This document shows, in pieces, positions 35,050 to 43,914 of a DNA stretch of 60,870 bases. The notes beneath the pieces were generated by a model, which was not told the origin of the DNA, did not search any database, and was given only the letters and a program-made list of their open reading frames with translations. Numbering within the stretch: position 1 is the stretch's first letter; each line of letters starts with the position of its first letter. The translations under genes were made by a program, and so were the position numbers. The stretch spans positions 1 to 60,870 of the forward strand of contig JAAUSO010000020.1 in NCBI GenBank assembly GCA_012033205.1, given 5' to 3'. The DNA comes from Richelia sp. SL_2_1. GTDB lineage: Bacteria; Cyanobacteriota; Cyanobacteriia; Cyanobacteriales; Nostocaceae.

Positions 35050-36549
35050 ATGCTTAGTAACTCTAACCCAAAATTCCTCCCGGAGGCGAAAGAAAACGAA
35101 TTTCTCCCACCAATTAGTCGTTGGACTACTTTTGGCGGAATGTTTATTCTTTTTGTCTTGGGACTAGCTGTTCCCGTGGCTGCTGTTGTTAAATATAAGG
35201 TGACTGTCCAAGGACAGGCTGTTGTTCGTCCGGCGGGTGAATTACGAATTGTCCAAGCCGCCACAGAAGGACAAGTAACGCAGATTTACGTTAAAGAAAA
35301 TCAAGCGGTAAAAAAAGGAGATAGAATTGCCACTATCGACGATTCCCGCCTACAAACTAAAAAAAGCCAGCTGCAAAGCAACATCGGGCAAGCCAAGTTG
35401 CAAGGAATGCAAATCAACGCCCAAATTAATGCCCTTAATACTCAGATTAGAGCAGAAACCGACCGCATTAACCGTACTATCGCCTCAGCCAAAGCTGAGT
35501 TAAGCGGTCGAGAGCGCGCTTATCAAGACAAAAAAATTACCACCGTCACCGAACTACAAGAAGCAGATGCCAACGTTAAAATAGCACAAGAAGAATTACA
35601 CGTAGGACAAGCACAGTTACAATCAGAACTAGCAAATTTTAATGCTACGGTCGCTTCCTTGGGAGCAGCCAGAACAAAAAGCAATCGTTATGAAGGTGTC
35701 GCCAAAAAAGGGGCGCTATCCAAAAACCAAATGGAGGAAGCAGAGCTAGCTGTGAAACAACAAGAACAAGCTGTGCAAGCGCAATCCGCAGTAGTTAAGG
35801 CGCAAAAACAAACAATTGAGCGGTTAAAGCAAGCAGTTGAAGCAGCTATTGCTCGAAGAAATGGCGCTAAAGCAGCTCTTAACCCAACTGATACAGAGGT
35901 AGCAATTGCAAGCGAACGCATTGCTCAAGAAAAAGCAGCAGGGGAAGCTAACAAAGCAAATGTAGAAAAGGAGCGTCAAGCACTCATCCAACAAAGAATT
36001 GAAATTGAAAAACAATTAAAGCGCGAGGAAAGCGAACTCAAACAGATAGAATTTGACCTGAATCAAACTACTATTACCGCCACAGCTGACGGTATTATTT
36101 CCAAACTAAATTTGAGAAATCCCGGTCAAACTGTACGTGCTGGTGAGGAAATCGTTATTATTGTACCTAATTTTGCTCCCAAGGTGATTAAAGCAGCGGT
36201 AAGTTCGGAAAGTAAAGATAAGATAAAAGTCGGTCAAAAGGTGCAAATGCGTGTTGGAGCTTGTCCTTATCCAGATTACGGTACTCTCAACGGTAAAGTC
36301 AAAACTATTGCTCCAGATACAACTGTTTCTACTCGGAATGATGCCTCTAATGAAACAAATGCTACTTCAATAACTGCGCCTGGTGCTTTCTACGAGGTGA
36401 CGATTGAGCCAGAAAAGCTTGCTTTAGGTCGCACTCAAAAGAAATGTCAAATTCAATTGGGTATGGATGGTAGAGCTGATATTATTACTCATGAAGAAAC
36501 TGTACTGCAATTCTTTCTTAGAAAAGCAAGGTTGATTACAGACCTGTAA
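35050..36549 (+). CDS. HlyD-family periplasmic adaptor
   Basis: Membrane-fusion protein of the type I exporter, linking the ABC transporter to a TolC-like outer-membrane channel (not seen in the window). The ATG at 35050 ('MLSNSNPKFLPEAKENEF') is preferred to 34951, which would add a Pro/Ser-rich non-conserved tail. One membrane helix (about residues 28-50), a lipoyl-like half motif ('VRPAGELRIVQAATEGQVTQ', 'VKENQAVKKGDRIATID'), a long coiled-coil hairpin (about 95-340) and the second half with the beta-barrel domain ('ITATADGIISKLNLRNPGQT', 'VIIVPNFAPKVIKAAV'). It follows the exporter by about 200 bases in the same direction and probably shares its promoter. Confidence 0.9.
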   Translation: MLSNSNPKFLPEAKENEFLPPISRWTTFGGMFILFVLGLAVPVAAVVKYKVTVQGQAVVRPAGELRIVQAATEGQVTQIYVKENQAVKKGDRIATIDDSRLQTKKSQLQSNIGQAKLQGMQINAQINALNTQIRAETDRINRTIASAKAELSGRERAYQDKKITTVTELQEADANVKIAQEELHVGQAQLQSELANFNATVASLGAARTKSNRYEGVAKKGALSKNQMEEAELAVKQQEQAVQAQSAVVKAQKQTIERLKQAVEAAIARRNGAKAALNPTDTEVAIASERIAQEKAAGEANKANVEKERQALIQQRIEIEKQLKREESELKQIEFDLNQTTITATADGIISKLNLRNPGQTVRAGEEIVIIVPNFAPKVIKAAVSSESKDKIKVGQKVQMRVGACPYPDYGTLNGKVKTIAPDTTVSTRNDASNETNATSITAPGAFYEVTIEPEKLALGRTQKKCQIQLGMDGRADIITHEETVLQFFLRKARLITDL

Positions 36550-36692
36550 GTCTCACTAACAATAGACACACGTAAGAGCGCATCTAAAAATATTACTGAA
36601 TCTCGTTGCTATACCGTGTGAGTCGCAACCGAACCGTCATACCGTGTGCCTGCTAAAAGCTTGAAATTTAAGTATACTTACATTGAATATCA

Positions 36693-36709
36693 AAAGGTAT
36701 TAGACCTTT
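36693..36709 (+). promoter_or_regulatory. Operator-like palindrome upstream of parA2
   Basis: AAAGGT (36693-36698), ATTAG, ACCTTT (36704-36709). It combines both orientations of the AAAGGTNTAATA iteron found downstream of the operon and lies 78 bases before the parA2 start, so the same DNA-binding partner probably autoregulates here. Confidence 0.6.
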
Positions 36710-36786
36710 ATAGTATTAAAGCATAATTACAACTAACCATTAAACCTATATACTATATACTAATTAACGCTTCTACCCATAAACAT

Positions 36787-37512
36787 ATGCTGACAATCAG
36801 CGTTTTTAATTTCAAGGGCGGCACTGGCAAAAGTGCCACAACCCTTAACCTGGGCGCATCCTTGGCTAATTCCAAACGCCAAATTTTGCTCGTTGACACC
36901 GACGGACAAAGAACGCTTTCCTTTGCTTTAGGATTAGACGGAACCCAACCAACCGCCCTTGACTGGCTCAATAACACAGGCGACATCACCCCCACCCCCA
37001 CCTCCATAAAAAACCTATCCCTCATCCCCGGAGATATCGGGATGTTTCAACTCAACCCAGAATCCGACTTATTTACCCCAGCATTATCAAAACTAACTGA
37101 ATTTGATATCGTGCTAATGGACTGTCCCCCAGGGCTATCCCCCGCATCGGTACAAGCAATCCTAGCCAGCGATAGAATACTTATCCCCACTACTCTAGAA
37201 CCCGCTTCCCTCAAAGGATTGTCGGAAGCAGTGGAATTAATTCGGGGAGAAAGGGAAGATATAGCCATTGATGTAGTAAGAACTCGCTACAAACCCCGAC
37301 TAGTTCTTACCAAAGAAGCAGATGAATTACTTACAGAAGCAGCAGCAGAACTTAATTACCGATTGCTGCATACCACCATACCGGATAACATCGCCGTTGC
37401 AGAATCCATCGCGCAACAACAACCAGTAACTGAATACGCCCCCAAGTCCAGTGGTGCTAAGGCTTATAAATTGCTAGCAAAAGAATGCGTTAAATATTGG
37501 GAGAAGAAATAA
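36787..37512 (+). CDS. ParA-like partition ATPase (module 2)
   Basis: A 241-residue ParA/MinD-type ATPase without an N-terminal HTH, i.e. the short ParA class that pairs with small ribbon-helix-helix partners. The deviant Walker A is canonical here: 'FNFKGGTGKSATTLNLG' (residues about 7-23), unlike the ParA at 11872. Walker A' 'LLVDTDGQRTLS' and Walker B 'IVLMDCPPGLSPASV' follow. The stop overlaps the start of the partner gene by one base. Repeats upstream and downstream of the operon look like its operator and centromere. Two unrelated ParA modules in one window suggest a fused plasmid. Confidence 0.88.
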   Translation: MLTISVFNFKGGTGKSATTLNLGASLANSKRQILLVDTDGQRTLSFALGLDGTQPTALDWLNNTGDITPTPTSIKNLSLIPGDIGMFQLNPESDLFTPALSKLTEFDIVLMDCPPGLSPASVQAILASDRILIPTTLEPASLKGLSEAVELIRGEREDIAIDVVRTRYKPRLVLTKEADELLTEAAAELNYRLLHTTIPDNIAVAESIAQQQPVTEYAPKSSGAKAYKLLAKECVKYWEKK

Positions 37513-37976
37513 TGACTAAGAAGAAGATGCTTGGGAAACTAAGCTCCTTTTCTGGAATCAAAAGCAAACCGGAAACGGAACAACAACCAGAAACCACACA
37601 AGAAACAAAACCTCCGTCGTCAACCCGTCAACAAAAACCAGCAACACGTTCCAAAACCATTAAAGAAACATCCCCAACTTCCACAACCGAGGAACATTCC
37701 AATAGTACAAATGCTTCAACCACCAAACAGCAACCCACACCACCAGTTAAAGAAAAACCCGTCACAGTCAATATCAAAATATCTCGCACTCAACACGAAT
37801 GGTTAACCGACACCGCTAGAACCGTTAGAGATAACAATACAGAACCAGTTCCCCCAGGGGATAGAGTTTACCCGCAACACCTAATCGGGGTGGCGATTAT
37901 CTTGCTGCAAGCTGGTAATATTGATTGGAGTGAGGTGAAGAATGTAGAAGATTTGAAGCGGTTATTGGATATATAA
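37512..37976 (+). CDS. Small partition partner protein (ParB-like) of module 2
   Basis: A 154-residue protein; ATG at 37512 overlaps the parA2 stop (TAATG) and is preferred to 37497. Residues about 1-90 are disordered, rich in Thr, Gln, Pro and Lys. The folded C-terminal part 'KPVTVNIKISRTQHEWLTDT' then 'ARTVRDNNTEPV', 'VYPQHLIGVAIILLQ' is compatible with a ribbon-helix-helix DNA-binding domain. Position after a short ParA, coupling of the two genes, and the iterons that start at its stop codon all suggest the centromere-binding and repressor role. Family name not recognised. Confidence 0.7.
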   Translation: MTKKKMLGKLSSFSGIKSKPETEQQPETTQETKPPSSTRQQKPATRSKTIKETSPTSTTEEHSNSTNASTTKQQPTPPVKEKPVTVNIKISRTQHEWLTDTARTVRDNNTEPVPPGDRVYPQHLIGVAIILLQAGNIDWSEVKNVEDLKRLLDI

Positions 37977-38514
37977 AGGTATTAATAGTTAATATCTTTA
38001 TACCATAATGGTCGGCGGACTATTAAATGTTATCGAGAGTAGGCTTGGGTGCAGGATATGCAAGTCCAATTAATTTCATTCAAGGTCTAATACTATTAAA
38101 ATATTATGGGATAGATTTGATAGCGTTCAAGGTGCTTTATTACATAAAGGTCTAATACTATTAAATTATCATGGTAAGTGCTTACTGCCGCTCCTAAGTG
38201 GAAACAAGACTCCATTCATGTGTTCATTGTATAAAGGTCTAATACTATTTAACTATTATAAAATACATTCAATGCAAAGGCGTACTTACTTGTGGTCAAG
38301 GTGCTTTCACTATCATGTAAAGGTCTAATACTATACTATGTTGTAGGTTGAAAAAGCTTTATAACTGTAGAGAATGGCAGCGTTAGCAGCATTAGCCGGA
38401 GTGTATAAACATATAATACCTTTATAGCTTCAGCATTCAAAAAACCATTAACTTATAAATATATAACCCTTTACACCTACAACCACAAATCGGCTAAACA
38501 TATAATACCTTTAT
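37973..38514 (+). repeat. Iteron region downstream of module 2, probable centromere
   Basis: Direct repeats of AAGGTCTAATACTA at 38082, 38147, 38234 and 38320 (each in ATAAAGGTCTAATACTATT-like context), a first variant ATAAAGGTATTAATAG at 37973 spanning the stop codon, and two inverse copies TATAATACCTTTATA near 38411 and 38500 (both within AAACATATAATACCTTTATA). Spacing of the four main copies is about 63, 87 and 86 bases. About 580 bases without a gene. Likely partition site; an origin role is also possible. Confidence 0.75.
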
Positions 38515-38560
38515 ATTTATATTATAACTGATTAATATTCTAGACTGTGCTATAAAACCA

Positions 38561-39646
38561 TCAATTACTTTTCCGACGTTTTATAGGAATAGACAACTTC
38601 TGCACGGCTTTGCGTAAGGTTTCCTCTTCTCTCCTATCATACTTAGATGTCACCGCAGGAGAAGAATGCCCCGCAAGCTTTTGGACGGTAGCAATATCAA
38701 CCCCAGCATCCAACAAATCGGAGCAAAACGTCCTTCTAAAATCATGGGGAGAAAAATTATCAACCCCAGCTTTTTCAGCACGCCGATTTAATATCTTTAA
38801 TATAGAATCCGCACACAAAGGGCGCAGCTCGATAATTCCCCCTTTCCTCACATGACACAATAGCGCTCCCGGTTTTCTTCCCCTCACATCAAGCCAATGG
38901 GATACCAAATTTATTGCATCGTCAGGTAAATAAACCGTTCTATACGACCCCCCTTTCCCCTTGTGTATCTCTAACGCCCCAGTTTTTGAGGAGAAATCTT
39001 TTATTTTTAACCGCACCACTTCATTGCGCCTCAACCCCCCACCACGTAAAATTGCAATCAACGCCGCATCCCTTATATCAATAAGACTCTGCTTGGACTG
39101 AAGACAAACATCCATCAACGCAGCAATTTCCTCTTCACTTAAAGCGCGACCCCTTCTTTTCGTTGGCGGTGTATCAATTGATTCCAAATCTGTTGCACGC
39201 ACGTAATCTTCAAAATCCATCAACCCCAACTTGTATGCTTCCTTCAAAGTACGCCGCAAAGCACACAACATTTTTTTCGCCGTCGCCGGTGCAAACTTTT
39301 TTTTCAAAACCCCGCGTACAGCCGCCGTATGGGGATATCGTAACTTAGCCCAATCCAAAGAATACGCATCACACTGCTCAATAGTTAATAGGGACGCAAT
39401 CGAATTAAGAGCATGACGCATCGTTGAAACTGAACCTTCGCTCAACCCATTTAAGTACACCAAAGCTGGGTGCAAATTAGCTGGTACGGCAGATTCAAGC
39501 TTAAGAGAGGGGGCGCTCTGTTGGGTTGTTAGATGCACTTTTATACGTGGAACTGGAGTTCTAGCGATAAATCTTATTCTCCCACGCATGGGGTATAATT
39601 CGCTCCCCAGCCTACGAAACGACAATTTCACCCACAACGGATGCAC
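38561..39646 (-). CDS. Tyrosine recombinase/integrase
   Basis: A 361-residue site-specific recombinase. The catalytic set is complete: Arg in 'ILRGGGLRRNEVVRLKIKDF' (about residue 200), Lys in 'IHKGKGGSYRTVYLP', 'HDFRRTFCSDLLDAG' (His-x-x-Arg, about 297), His in 'LAGHSSPAVTSKYDRRE' and the nucleophile Tyr in the same motif (about 333). A SAM-like core-binding domain (about 60-160) precedes it. The first 45 residues look less conserved, so the true start may be a later ATG. Its stop lies next to the module 2 iterons. Such enzymes resolve plasmid multimers or integrate elements; the partner site was not identified. Confidence 0.88.
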   Translation of the reverse strand: MHPLWVKLSFRRLGSELYPMRGRIRFIARTPVPRIKVHLTTQQSAPSLKLESAVPANLHPALVYLNGLSEGSVSTMRHALNSIASLLTIEQCDAYSLDWAKLRYPHTAAVRGVLKKKFAPATAKKMLCALRRTLKEAYKLGLMDFEDYVRATDLESIDTPPTKRRGRALSEEEIAALMDVCLQSKQSLIDIRDAALIAILRGGGLRRNEVVRLKIKDFSSKTGALEIHKGKGGSYRTVYLPDDAINLVSHWLDVRGRKPGALLCHVRKGGIIELRPLCADSILKILNRRAEKAGVDNFSPHDFRRTFCSDLLDAGVDIATVQKLAGHSSPAVTSKYDRREEETLRKAVQKLSIPIKRRKSN

Positions 39647-39815
39647 CTGCTTCTTTTAGTCACGAATGGTTTCCATCAAGTTACCGGGTGGTAAAGTTTA
39701 TCTTTTTCGTCTTTCTCGCCACGAATATTTGCTTCTATCCCGTTCTTTACTCCACTCGGAGAACTCAGTCTGAGAAAGGGTCGTGTGTTTTTCTTTGAGC
39801 GTTGGAATATTGACG
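39647..39815. other. Short spacer
   Basis: No gene seen. A short plus-strand ORF starting at 39785 is the complement of the decayed C-terminus of the next gene and was not accepted. Confidence 0.3.
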
Positions 39816-40314
39816 TTAAGACAAGCGCGCTAACTTTTGTTCCCTTTGGGAACATCTACGATGAACATCAAGGGCTTCTATTTGAGGTGGTTTACCCATG
39901 CGATTGTAGGGATTGCCCGAATTTTTATATCTTCTGTAATTATTTGATGCGCCAAAATTATTATGTTGAATAGCACCTAATGCTCCTTCTAGCTTTGCTA
40001 CCCGATTGTTGAGTGCTTCTAACTTTTCTGGGCTTGCGGAAATCTGTGGGGCTATTATCTCGTTCTTGGATGCTACTTTGTAGTTGCTGTAATTCGGATT
40101 CTAAGGAATGCAATTGGTTTTCCGCGCTTGGCTCTACACCCGGTATGTCTCCCAATTCGTGAAGTAGCCCCCGAATTACTATGTCCGTAGCGGTAAAACC
40201 GGGTTGGGGAGAAGCTGCTTTACGTAATGCTTCTGCTAGCGGCTTGGGTAACTTAAAATTCATCGATTCCCGCTCAATTCGTGCCATGTCAATACCTGGG
40301 ATACACCGAATCAT
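39816..40314 (-). pseudogene. Ribbon-helix-helix/coiled-coil protein with frameshift
   Basis: ATG at 40314 opens 'MIRCIPGIDMARIERESMNF' and 'KLPKPLAEALRKAA', an RHH-like DNA-binding start, then a coiled coil 'QLHSLESELQQLQSSIQ'. The frame then runs through unlikely residues and stops at 39961. The frame next to it continues with plausible coding sequence to 39816: 'NEIIAPQISASPEKLEALNN', 'RVAKLEGALGAIQ', 'NNYRRYKNSGNPYNRMGKPP'. The coiled-coil register suggests one frame change near 40065-40080. Whole product about 165 residues, perhaps a plasmid regulator. The N-terminal 480-base ORF (39961-40440) may still be made as a truncated protein. Confidence 0.55.
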
Positions 40315-40533
40315 AGATAGCTTACCTTTATTGGTGGAGACAAGTATATAGATTGTGTATATATGGCGATGGCTACAACCCCAGTGTTGTAGCGTTCTTC
40401 GCGTCTCCCATTCGTTGAGAACGGCAATTGGCACTAACAAATTATTGAATTCTGAAGTGTAATCGCTTTGTATAGGTAATGTAAATAGGATATAGCGCAG
40501 GGTGACAAGAAAGCAGGATTTCTCAAATTTTAC

Positions 40534-41076
40534 TTACTCAATATTTTCTAAAATAATATTTGATGGATTTTTTAAAACAAAAGCATTCTTTTCTTTAATT
40601 AAATCTCCTTGACAAGTTATTATTAATCGTTCTTGGTAAGCTTTAATTGCCAAAATATAATCGTGATTTTTAAGTTCGGTTTTAATCTTTCTGAGTTTAT
40701 CAACTACTACACCCACCAGCGTAACTTCACCATTTAGATGTTCCGACAATGGTGCATCAATCTGCATTACCACACCTTGAACGGTAACGTTATGAACAAT
40801 GGTAATTAGTTCGCTTAATATATCAAGTTGAGAGCGATTCTCTGCTTTTTCTAAAACTTCCATTACTTCATACATTCGTCGCGGGTAGTCATCAAAGCTG
40901 GGGTCTAAGGGTAAATAAATCTTCAATTTATCGTCAGCAAATGTATCTCTAGTCCACCCAGAAACCTCATTTGGTACGCGAGTTCTTTCATGCCATCCTT
41001 TAGATTTTAAATAGCTTTCAACCTGGCATGGTTCTAGGGATTTTAGTATTTCAATATCGCTAATAATTGCTTTCAT
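40534..41076 (-). CDS. Hypothetical protein coupled to DUF4365
   Basis: A 180-residue soluble protein that I do not recognise. Visible pieces: 'EPCQVESYLKSKGWHERTRV', 'KLKIYLPLDPSFDDYPRRMY' and 'VMEVLEKAENRSQLDILSEL'. The N-terminal 'Y L x x x G W' pattern followed by short strands is reminiscent of small partner proteins in two-gene modules. Its ATG overlaps the stop of the DUF4365 gene by 4 bases, so the two are translationally coupled and are likely to act together. No membrane segment or signal peptide. The module could be a toxin-antitoxin or defence-type unit, but that is only suggested by the partner's nuclease-like family. Confidence 0.7.
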   Translation of the reverse strand: MKAIISDIEILKSLEPCQVESYLKSKGWHERTRVPNEVSGWTRDTFADDKLKIYLPLDPSFDDYPRRMYEVMEVLEKAENRSQLDILSELITIVHNVTVQGVVMQIDAPLSEHLNGEVTLVGVVVDKLRKIKTELKNHDYILAIKAYQERLIITCQGDLIKEKNAFVLKNPSNIILENIE

Positions 41077-41576
41077 AATCGACCCCTCGTTTCAATAGTA
41101 TCCATAATGTTTTTAACAGCACTGACCGTAAATAGTTGTTGGCACGGTAAATAAACTGTAACGCTTTCTCTGTTTTGCGTTTCCGGTTGTCCTTTTAATG
41201 ATAACCAATATCCACATCGACGCAGGCATAATTCTTCTTCTGATTGATTAACCCATTCTTCGGGATTATCGGGAAGCAAAACAACAACCAAAATTTTAGG
41301 AACTAGAGTTTTTGATTTTCTCAGTTCGTTGTAATTTTTGAGTTTTAGTGGATATCTAACAAATTCATTATCTATTACAGCAGTTGAAGTAGATTTTACT
41401 TGCACTTCTAGACGCGGTGGATATAAAGTAAATTCCTTTTCTTCGCCCGAAATAATAATATCTATTCCACCTATATCCATTGGTCTAGATGCTATCTGAC
41501 ATGAGTAACCCGCCGCCGATACAACGGCGTATATATATGCATAACTAAACTCCTCTTTCTGGATATTAATGTCCAT
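41073..41576 (-). CDS. DUF4365 domain protein
   Basis: A 167-residue protein matching DUF4365: 'QKEEFSYAYIYAVVSAAGYS', 'DIGGIDIIISG', 'PPRLEVQVKSTSTAV', 'YPLKLKNYNELRKSK', 'CGYWLSLKG'. The D-x(n)-QVK spacing in 'GGIDIII...LEVQVKST' is like the (D/E)-x-K core of PD-(D/E)xK nuclease-fold proteins, and DUF4365 is often described as related to that fold; activity is unproven. First gene of a two-gene unit with the protein at 40534. Similar pairs occur on mobile elements. Confidence 0.8.
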   Translation of the reverse strand: MDINIQKEEFSYAYIYAVVSAAGYSCQIASRPMDIGGIDIIISGEEKEFTLYPPRLEVQVKSTSTAVIDNEFVRYPLKLKNYNELRKSKTLVPKILVVVLLPDNPEEWVNQSEEELCLRRCGYWLSLKGQPETQNRESVTVYLPCQQLFTVSAVKNIMDTIETRGRL

Positions 41577-41688
41577 TTAATTGGTTGATGATAAATAATG
41601 AATAATTACAATTTGGAAAAAATACGATTTAACTTGTATTATTTCATAATTTCATCAAATGTTGTTTGTATTCTTCCCTACCGAAATT

Positions 41689-43179
41689 TTATTCAAATCC
41701 TACCTCGATACCATTAAAATGCCCATAAATCTTATTTGCTTCTAACCAACTAGGTAATGTTCTTTCTACTTCTTCCAACTCGTTTCCATTCTCATCCACT
41801 AACCCATGCACAATTTGTACTCTAGATAATGGTGTTTCTCCATTGGCTGAAAACTTTTTAAGTTGAATCGTACCCGATTTCCTGGCTTCAAATGTTCCTT
41901 CTACGGTGCTTTCATTAGTAAAATAGTGATTAACACCAATAAAGTATTCTTTAGCTTTACGGGTATCTGTAAGATGCATTGAGAAGAATTTCATTGCTGC
42001 TTCTTTACAGCTATCAATTTTCTTCAGGTTGGTAAATTCATCAATAATTATTTGCTGTTTGGTAGATGGTTTTTCTTTGATTCTTTGTAACCATCTATCA
42101 GTAGCATCTTCCAAAGACTGTCCGATTTCTTCTTCTGATTCGGCTTTTAATGTAGCATCCAGTAGTTTCCATACTTCCCAGTTTTCTCCAGTAGCGTGTC
42201 TATCAATTAGTTGGTAGATTGGTGCATCGAAGCAGTATTTACGAATTAATGCTATTGCACCTGCGGTATTGGTTTTACCGCTACCCTGAGAACCAATCAG
42301 CCACAGGGGTTTAGCGTTTTTGACAATGGAATATAGCCAACTGTCTTCATGGGATTTTAGGGCTTCTATTAGGGAATTAACCAGTTGTTTGTCACTGGAT
42401 TGACTAGTATTTGTATGAGATGATTTTTTATTTTGTAATTTATCTATTTCTTTCTCTGCTTTGTGTTTATCTAGTAAATTAGATGCAATTTGTTTATCCA
42501 TTTCTGAATGTTTTACGGCTCTGGCTTTGAGATAATCTTCGAGTTGAAGCTGATTTTTAATAGCTTCGTTTTCGTCATCGGTTAGCCCCAGTTCTTTTCT
42601 TTGCTGTAAATCTTCTTGGGTTAAGCCGTCTTTTAAAGTATCTGTATATAATTGGTTGGAATGTTGCTTGATATCTCGTTTGCGTCTGTGTTGCTGCCAA
42701 TTATAATATTCGATGGTTTTCTCTTCTTCTCCTAGTTGGTAATCGGTTTTCTTAAGTCTACCGACGCGAGAAGCGAGTGTTAGTGAAATACCCCACAATC
42801 CTAGAACGGAAGCTACATTACCGTATATTTGATAAGGGTTATCTTTGGGGATAATTCTTACTAAGCTAATTGTGCTACCCATATATGGAATAATTGAGCC
42901 GTAGCTGTTATATTTATCCCACTCTTCTGCAAGAACATACCTGGGTTGATGGCAGTATTTACTATCTAGTTTCTTTTGTGCTTTTTCTAAGTCATAATGT
43001 TTCAGCTTTTTCGCTTTATTTTTATCAGTTAAAATGTTCTCTTTTTTGTTAGCAGTTTGCGGACAGAATTGTATTTGCGCTAATGGGTAGGGTTGGCGTG
43101 AATGGGAAAAGCAGAAGCCAGTTATACCGACTACTGCTGATATGATAATTGCAGATAGTTCAATTTTATTTCTACTCAT
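41689..43179 (-). CDS. Membrane-anchored P-loop ATPase of unknown type
   Basis: A 496-residue protein with two N-terminal membrane helices (about residues 6-25 and 118-140), a charged coiled-coil stretch (about 150-260) and a cytoplasmic ATPase domain (about 275-450). Walker A is 'LWLIGSQGSGKTNTAGAIAL', Walker B 'QIIIDEFTNL', and 'YFIGVNHYFTNES' may hold a sensor residue. The layout (membrane anchor, then ATPase) recalls conjugative coupling proteins or DNA-packaging-type motors, but the usual VirD4/TraG or FtsK signatures are not obvious. Last gene of a minus-strand operon starting near 45850; its ATG overlaps the stop of the upstream membrane protein by 4 bases. Confidence 0.75.
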   Translation of the reverse strand: MSRNKIELSAIIISAVVGITGFCFSHSRQPYPLAQIQFCPQTANKKENILTDKNKAKKLKHYDLEKAQKKLDSKYCHQPRYVLAEEWDKYNSYGSIIPYMGSTISLVRIIPKDNPYQIYGNVASVLGLWGISLTLASRVGRLKKTDYQLGEEEKTIEYYNWQQHRRKRDIKQHSNQLYTDTLKDGLTQEDLQQRKELGLTDDENEAIKNQLQLEDYLKARAVKHSEMDKQIASNLLDKHKAEKEIDKLQNKKSSHTNTSQSSDKQLVNSLIEALKSHEDSWLYSIVKNAKPLWLIGSQGSGKTNTAGAIALIRKYCFDAPIYQLIDRHATGENWEVWKLLDATLKAESEEEIGQSLEDATDRWLQRIKEKPSTKQQIIIDEFTNLKKIDSCKEAAMKFFSMHLTDTRKAKEYFIGVNHYFTNESTVEGTFEARKSGTIQLKKFSANGETPLSRVQIVHGLVDENGNELEEVERTLPSWLEANKIYGHFNGIEVGFE

Positions 43180-43736
43180 CTCCTGCTAATAATAAATAAT
43201 GAACCAAGTACTATACCTGCTGCAATACCAATTGATAACCAGGGGTCTAACCAAGGTCTTTCTTGATAAATAGTCTGAATATCGGCGCTGATTTGATATG
43301 CGCTATCTGTAGTCATTTGCTGGAAGTATTGATAATCTTTGATTGCGAGCCAAGTGCTTCCAGCAGCTATTACAAATCCACCAATTGTTTTTACTGGTTT
43401 CTCCATACTTTCAACCTCAAAACCATTGTTATAATTAGCTCTAAATCCAGATAAACCAACTATTGAACTGATTGAACAAATAGAAAAACATAGTCCTGCT
43501 GCAAGCCATAGAGATGCACCACCGTTGATTAATAAAAGTAGTCGTGCGAGAAAAAATCCGCTAGCACTTAACGACCAACTTATAAAATATTTCTGTACCA
43601 GTTCTGTTGAAAGAATAACTTGCTTTCTGTGTTTTTTACGTTCTTCCAGATGTTCTATTAAGTCTTTGGGTAATTGAGTATCTGGTGTAATTTCTGAATG
43701 TTCTTGTTCTTCTAAATCTTCAAATTTATCTAACAT
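43176..43736 (-). CDS. Membrane protein coupled to the P-loop ATPase
   Basis: A 186-residue protein with about four predicted membrane helices: 'YFISWSLSASGFFLARLLLL', 'LWLAAGLCFSICSISSIVGL', 'GGFVIAAGSTWLAI' and 'IGIAAGIVLGSLFIISR'. The N-terminal 45 residues are charged and cytoplasmic. No family recognised. Overlap of 4 bases with the ATPase gene indicates translational coupling, so it may form a membrane complex with the ATPase. It is preceded by a 180-base gap after the coiled-coil gene at 43915. Confidence 0.7.
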   Translation of the reverse strand: MLDKFEDLEEQEHSEITPDTQLPKDLIEHLEERKKHRKQVILSTELVQKYFISWSLSASGFFLARLLLLINGGASLWLAAGLCFSICSISSIVGLSGFRANYNNGFEVESMEKPVKTIGGFVIAAGSTWLAIKDYQYFQQMTTDSAYQISADIQTIYQERPWLDPWLSIGIAAGIVLGSLFIISRR

Positions 43737-43914
43737 ATGTTAATGAAGTAAGAGGGAATAAGAAAGAAGGATAATTGAAGAAGTTGGATAATGGTAGGTA
43801 GTATTATTACTTGATTATTCAAGCTTCTTCCATCAAACTTATAGTTACGGAGAAGAATGTTTGAACGGTAGCCCGTGAATCTTATGTTCTCCAATTTCTA
43901 ACTTTCTTAGACAA

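Noticed and set aside
37973-38514. Possible CRISPR array at the repeats after module 2
   Set aside because: Repeats are short (about 14-17 bases), spaced irregularly (63-87 bases) and occur in both orientations, which fits partition iterons.
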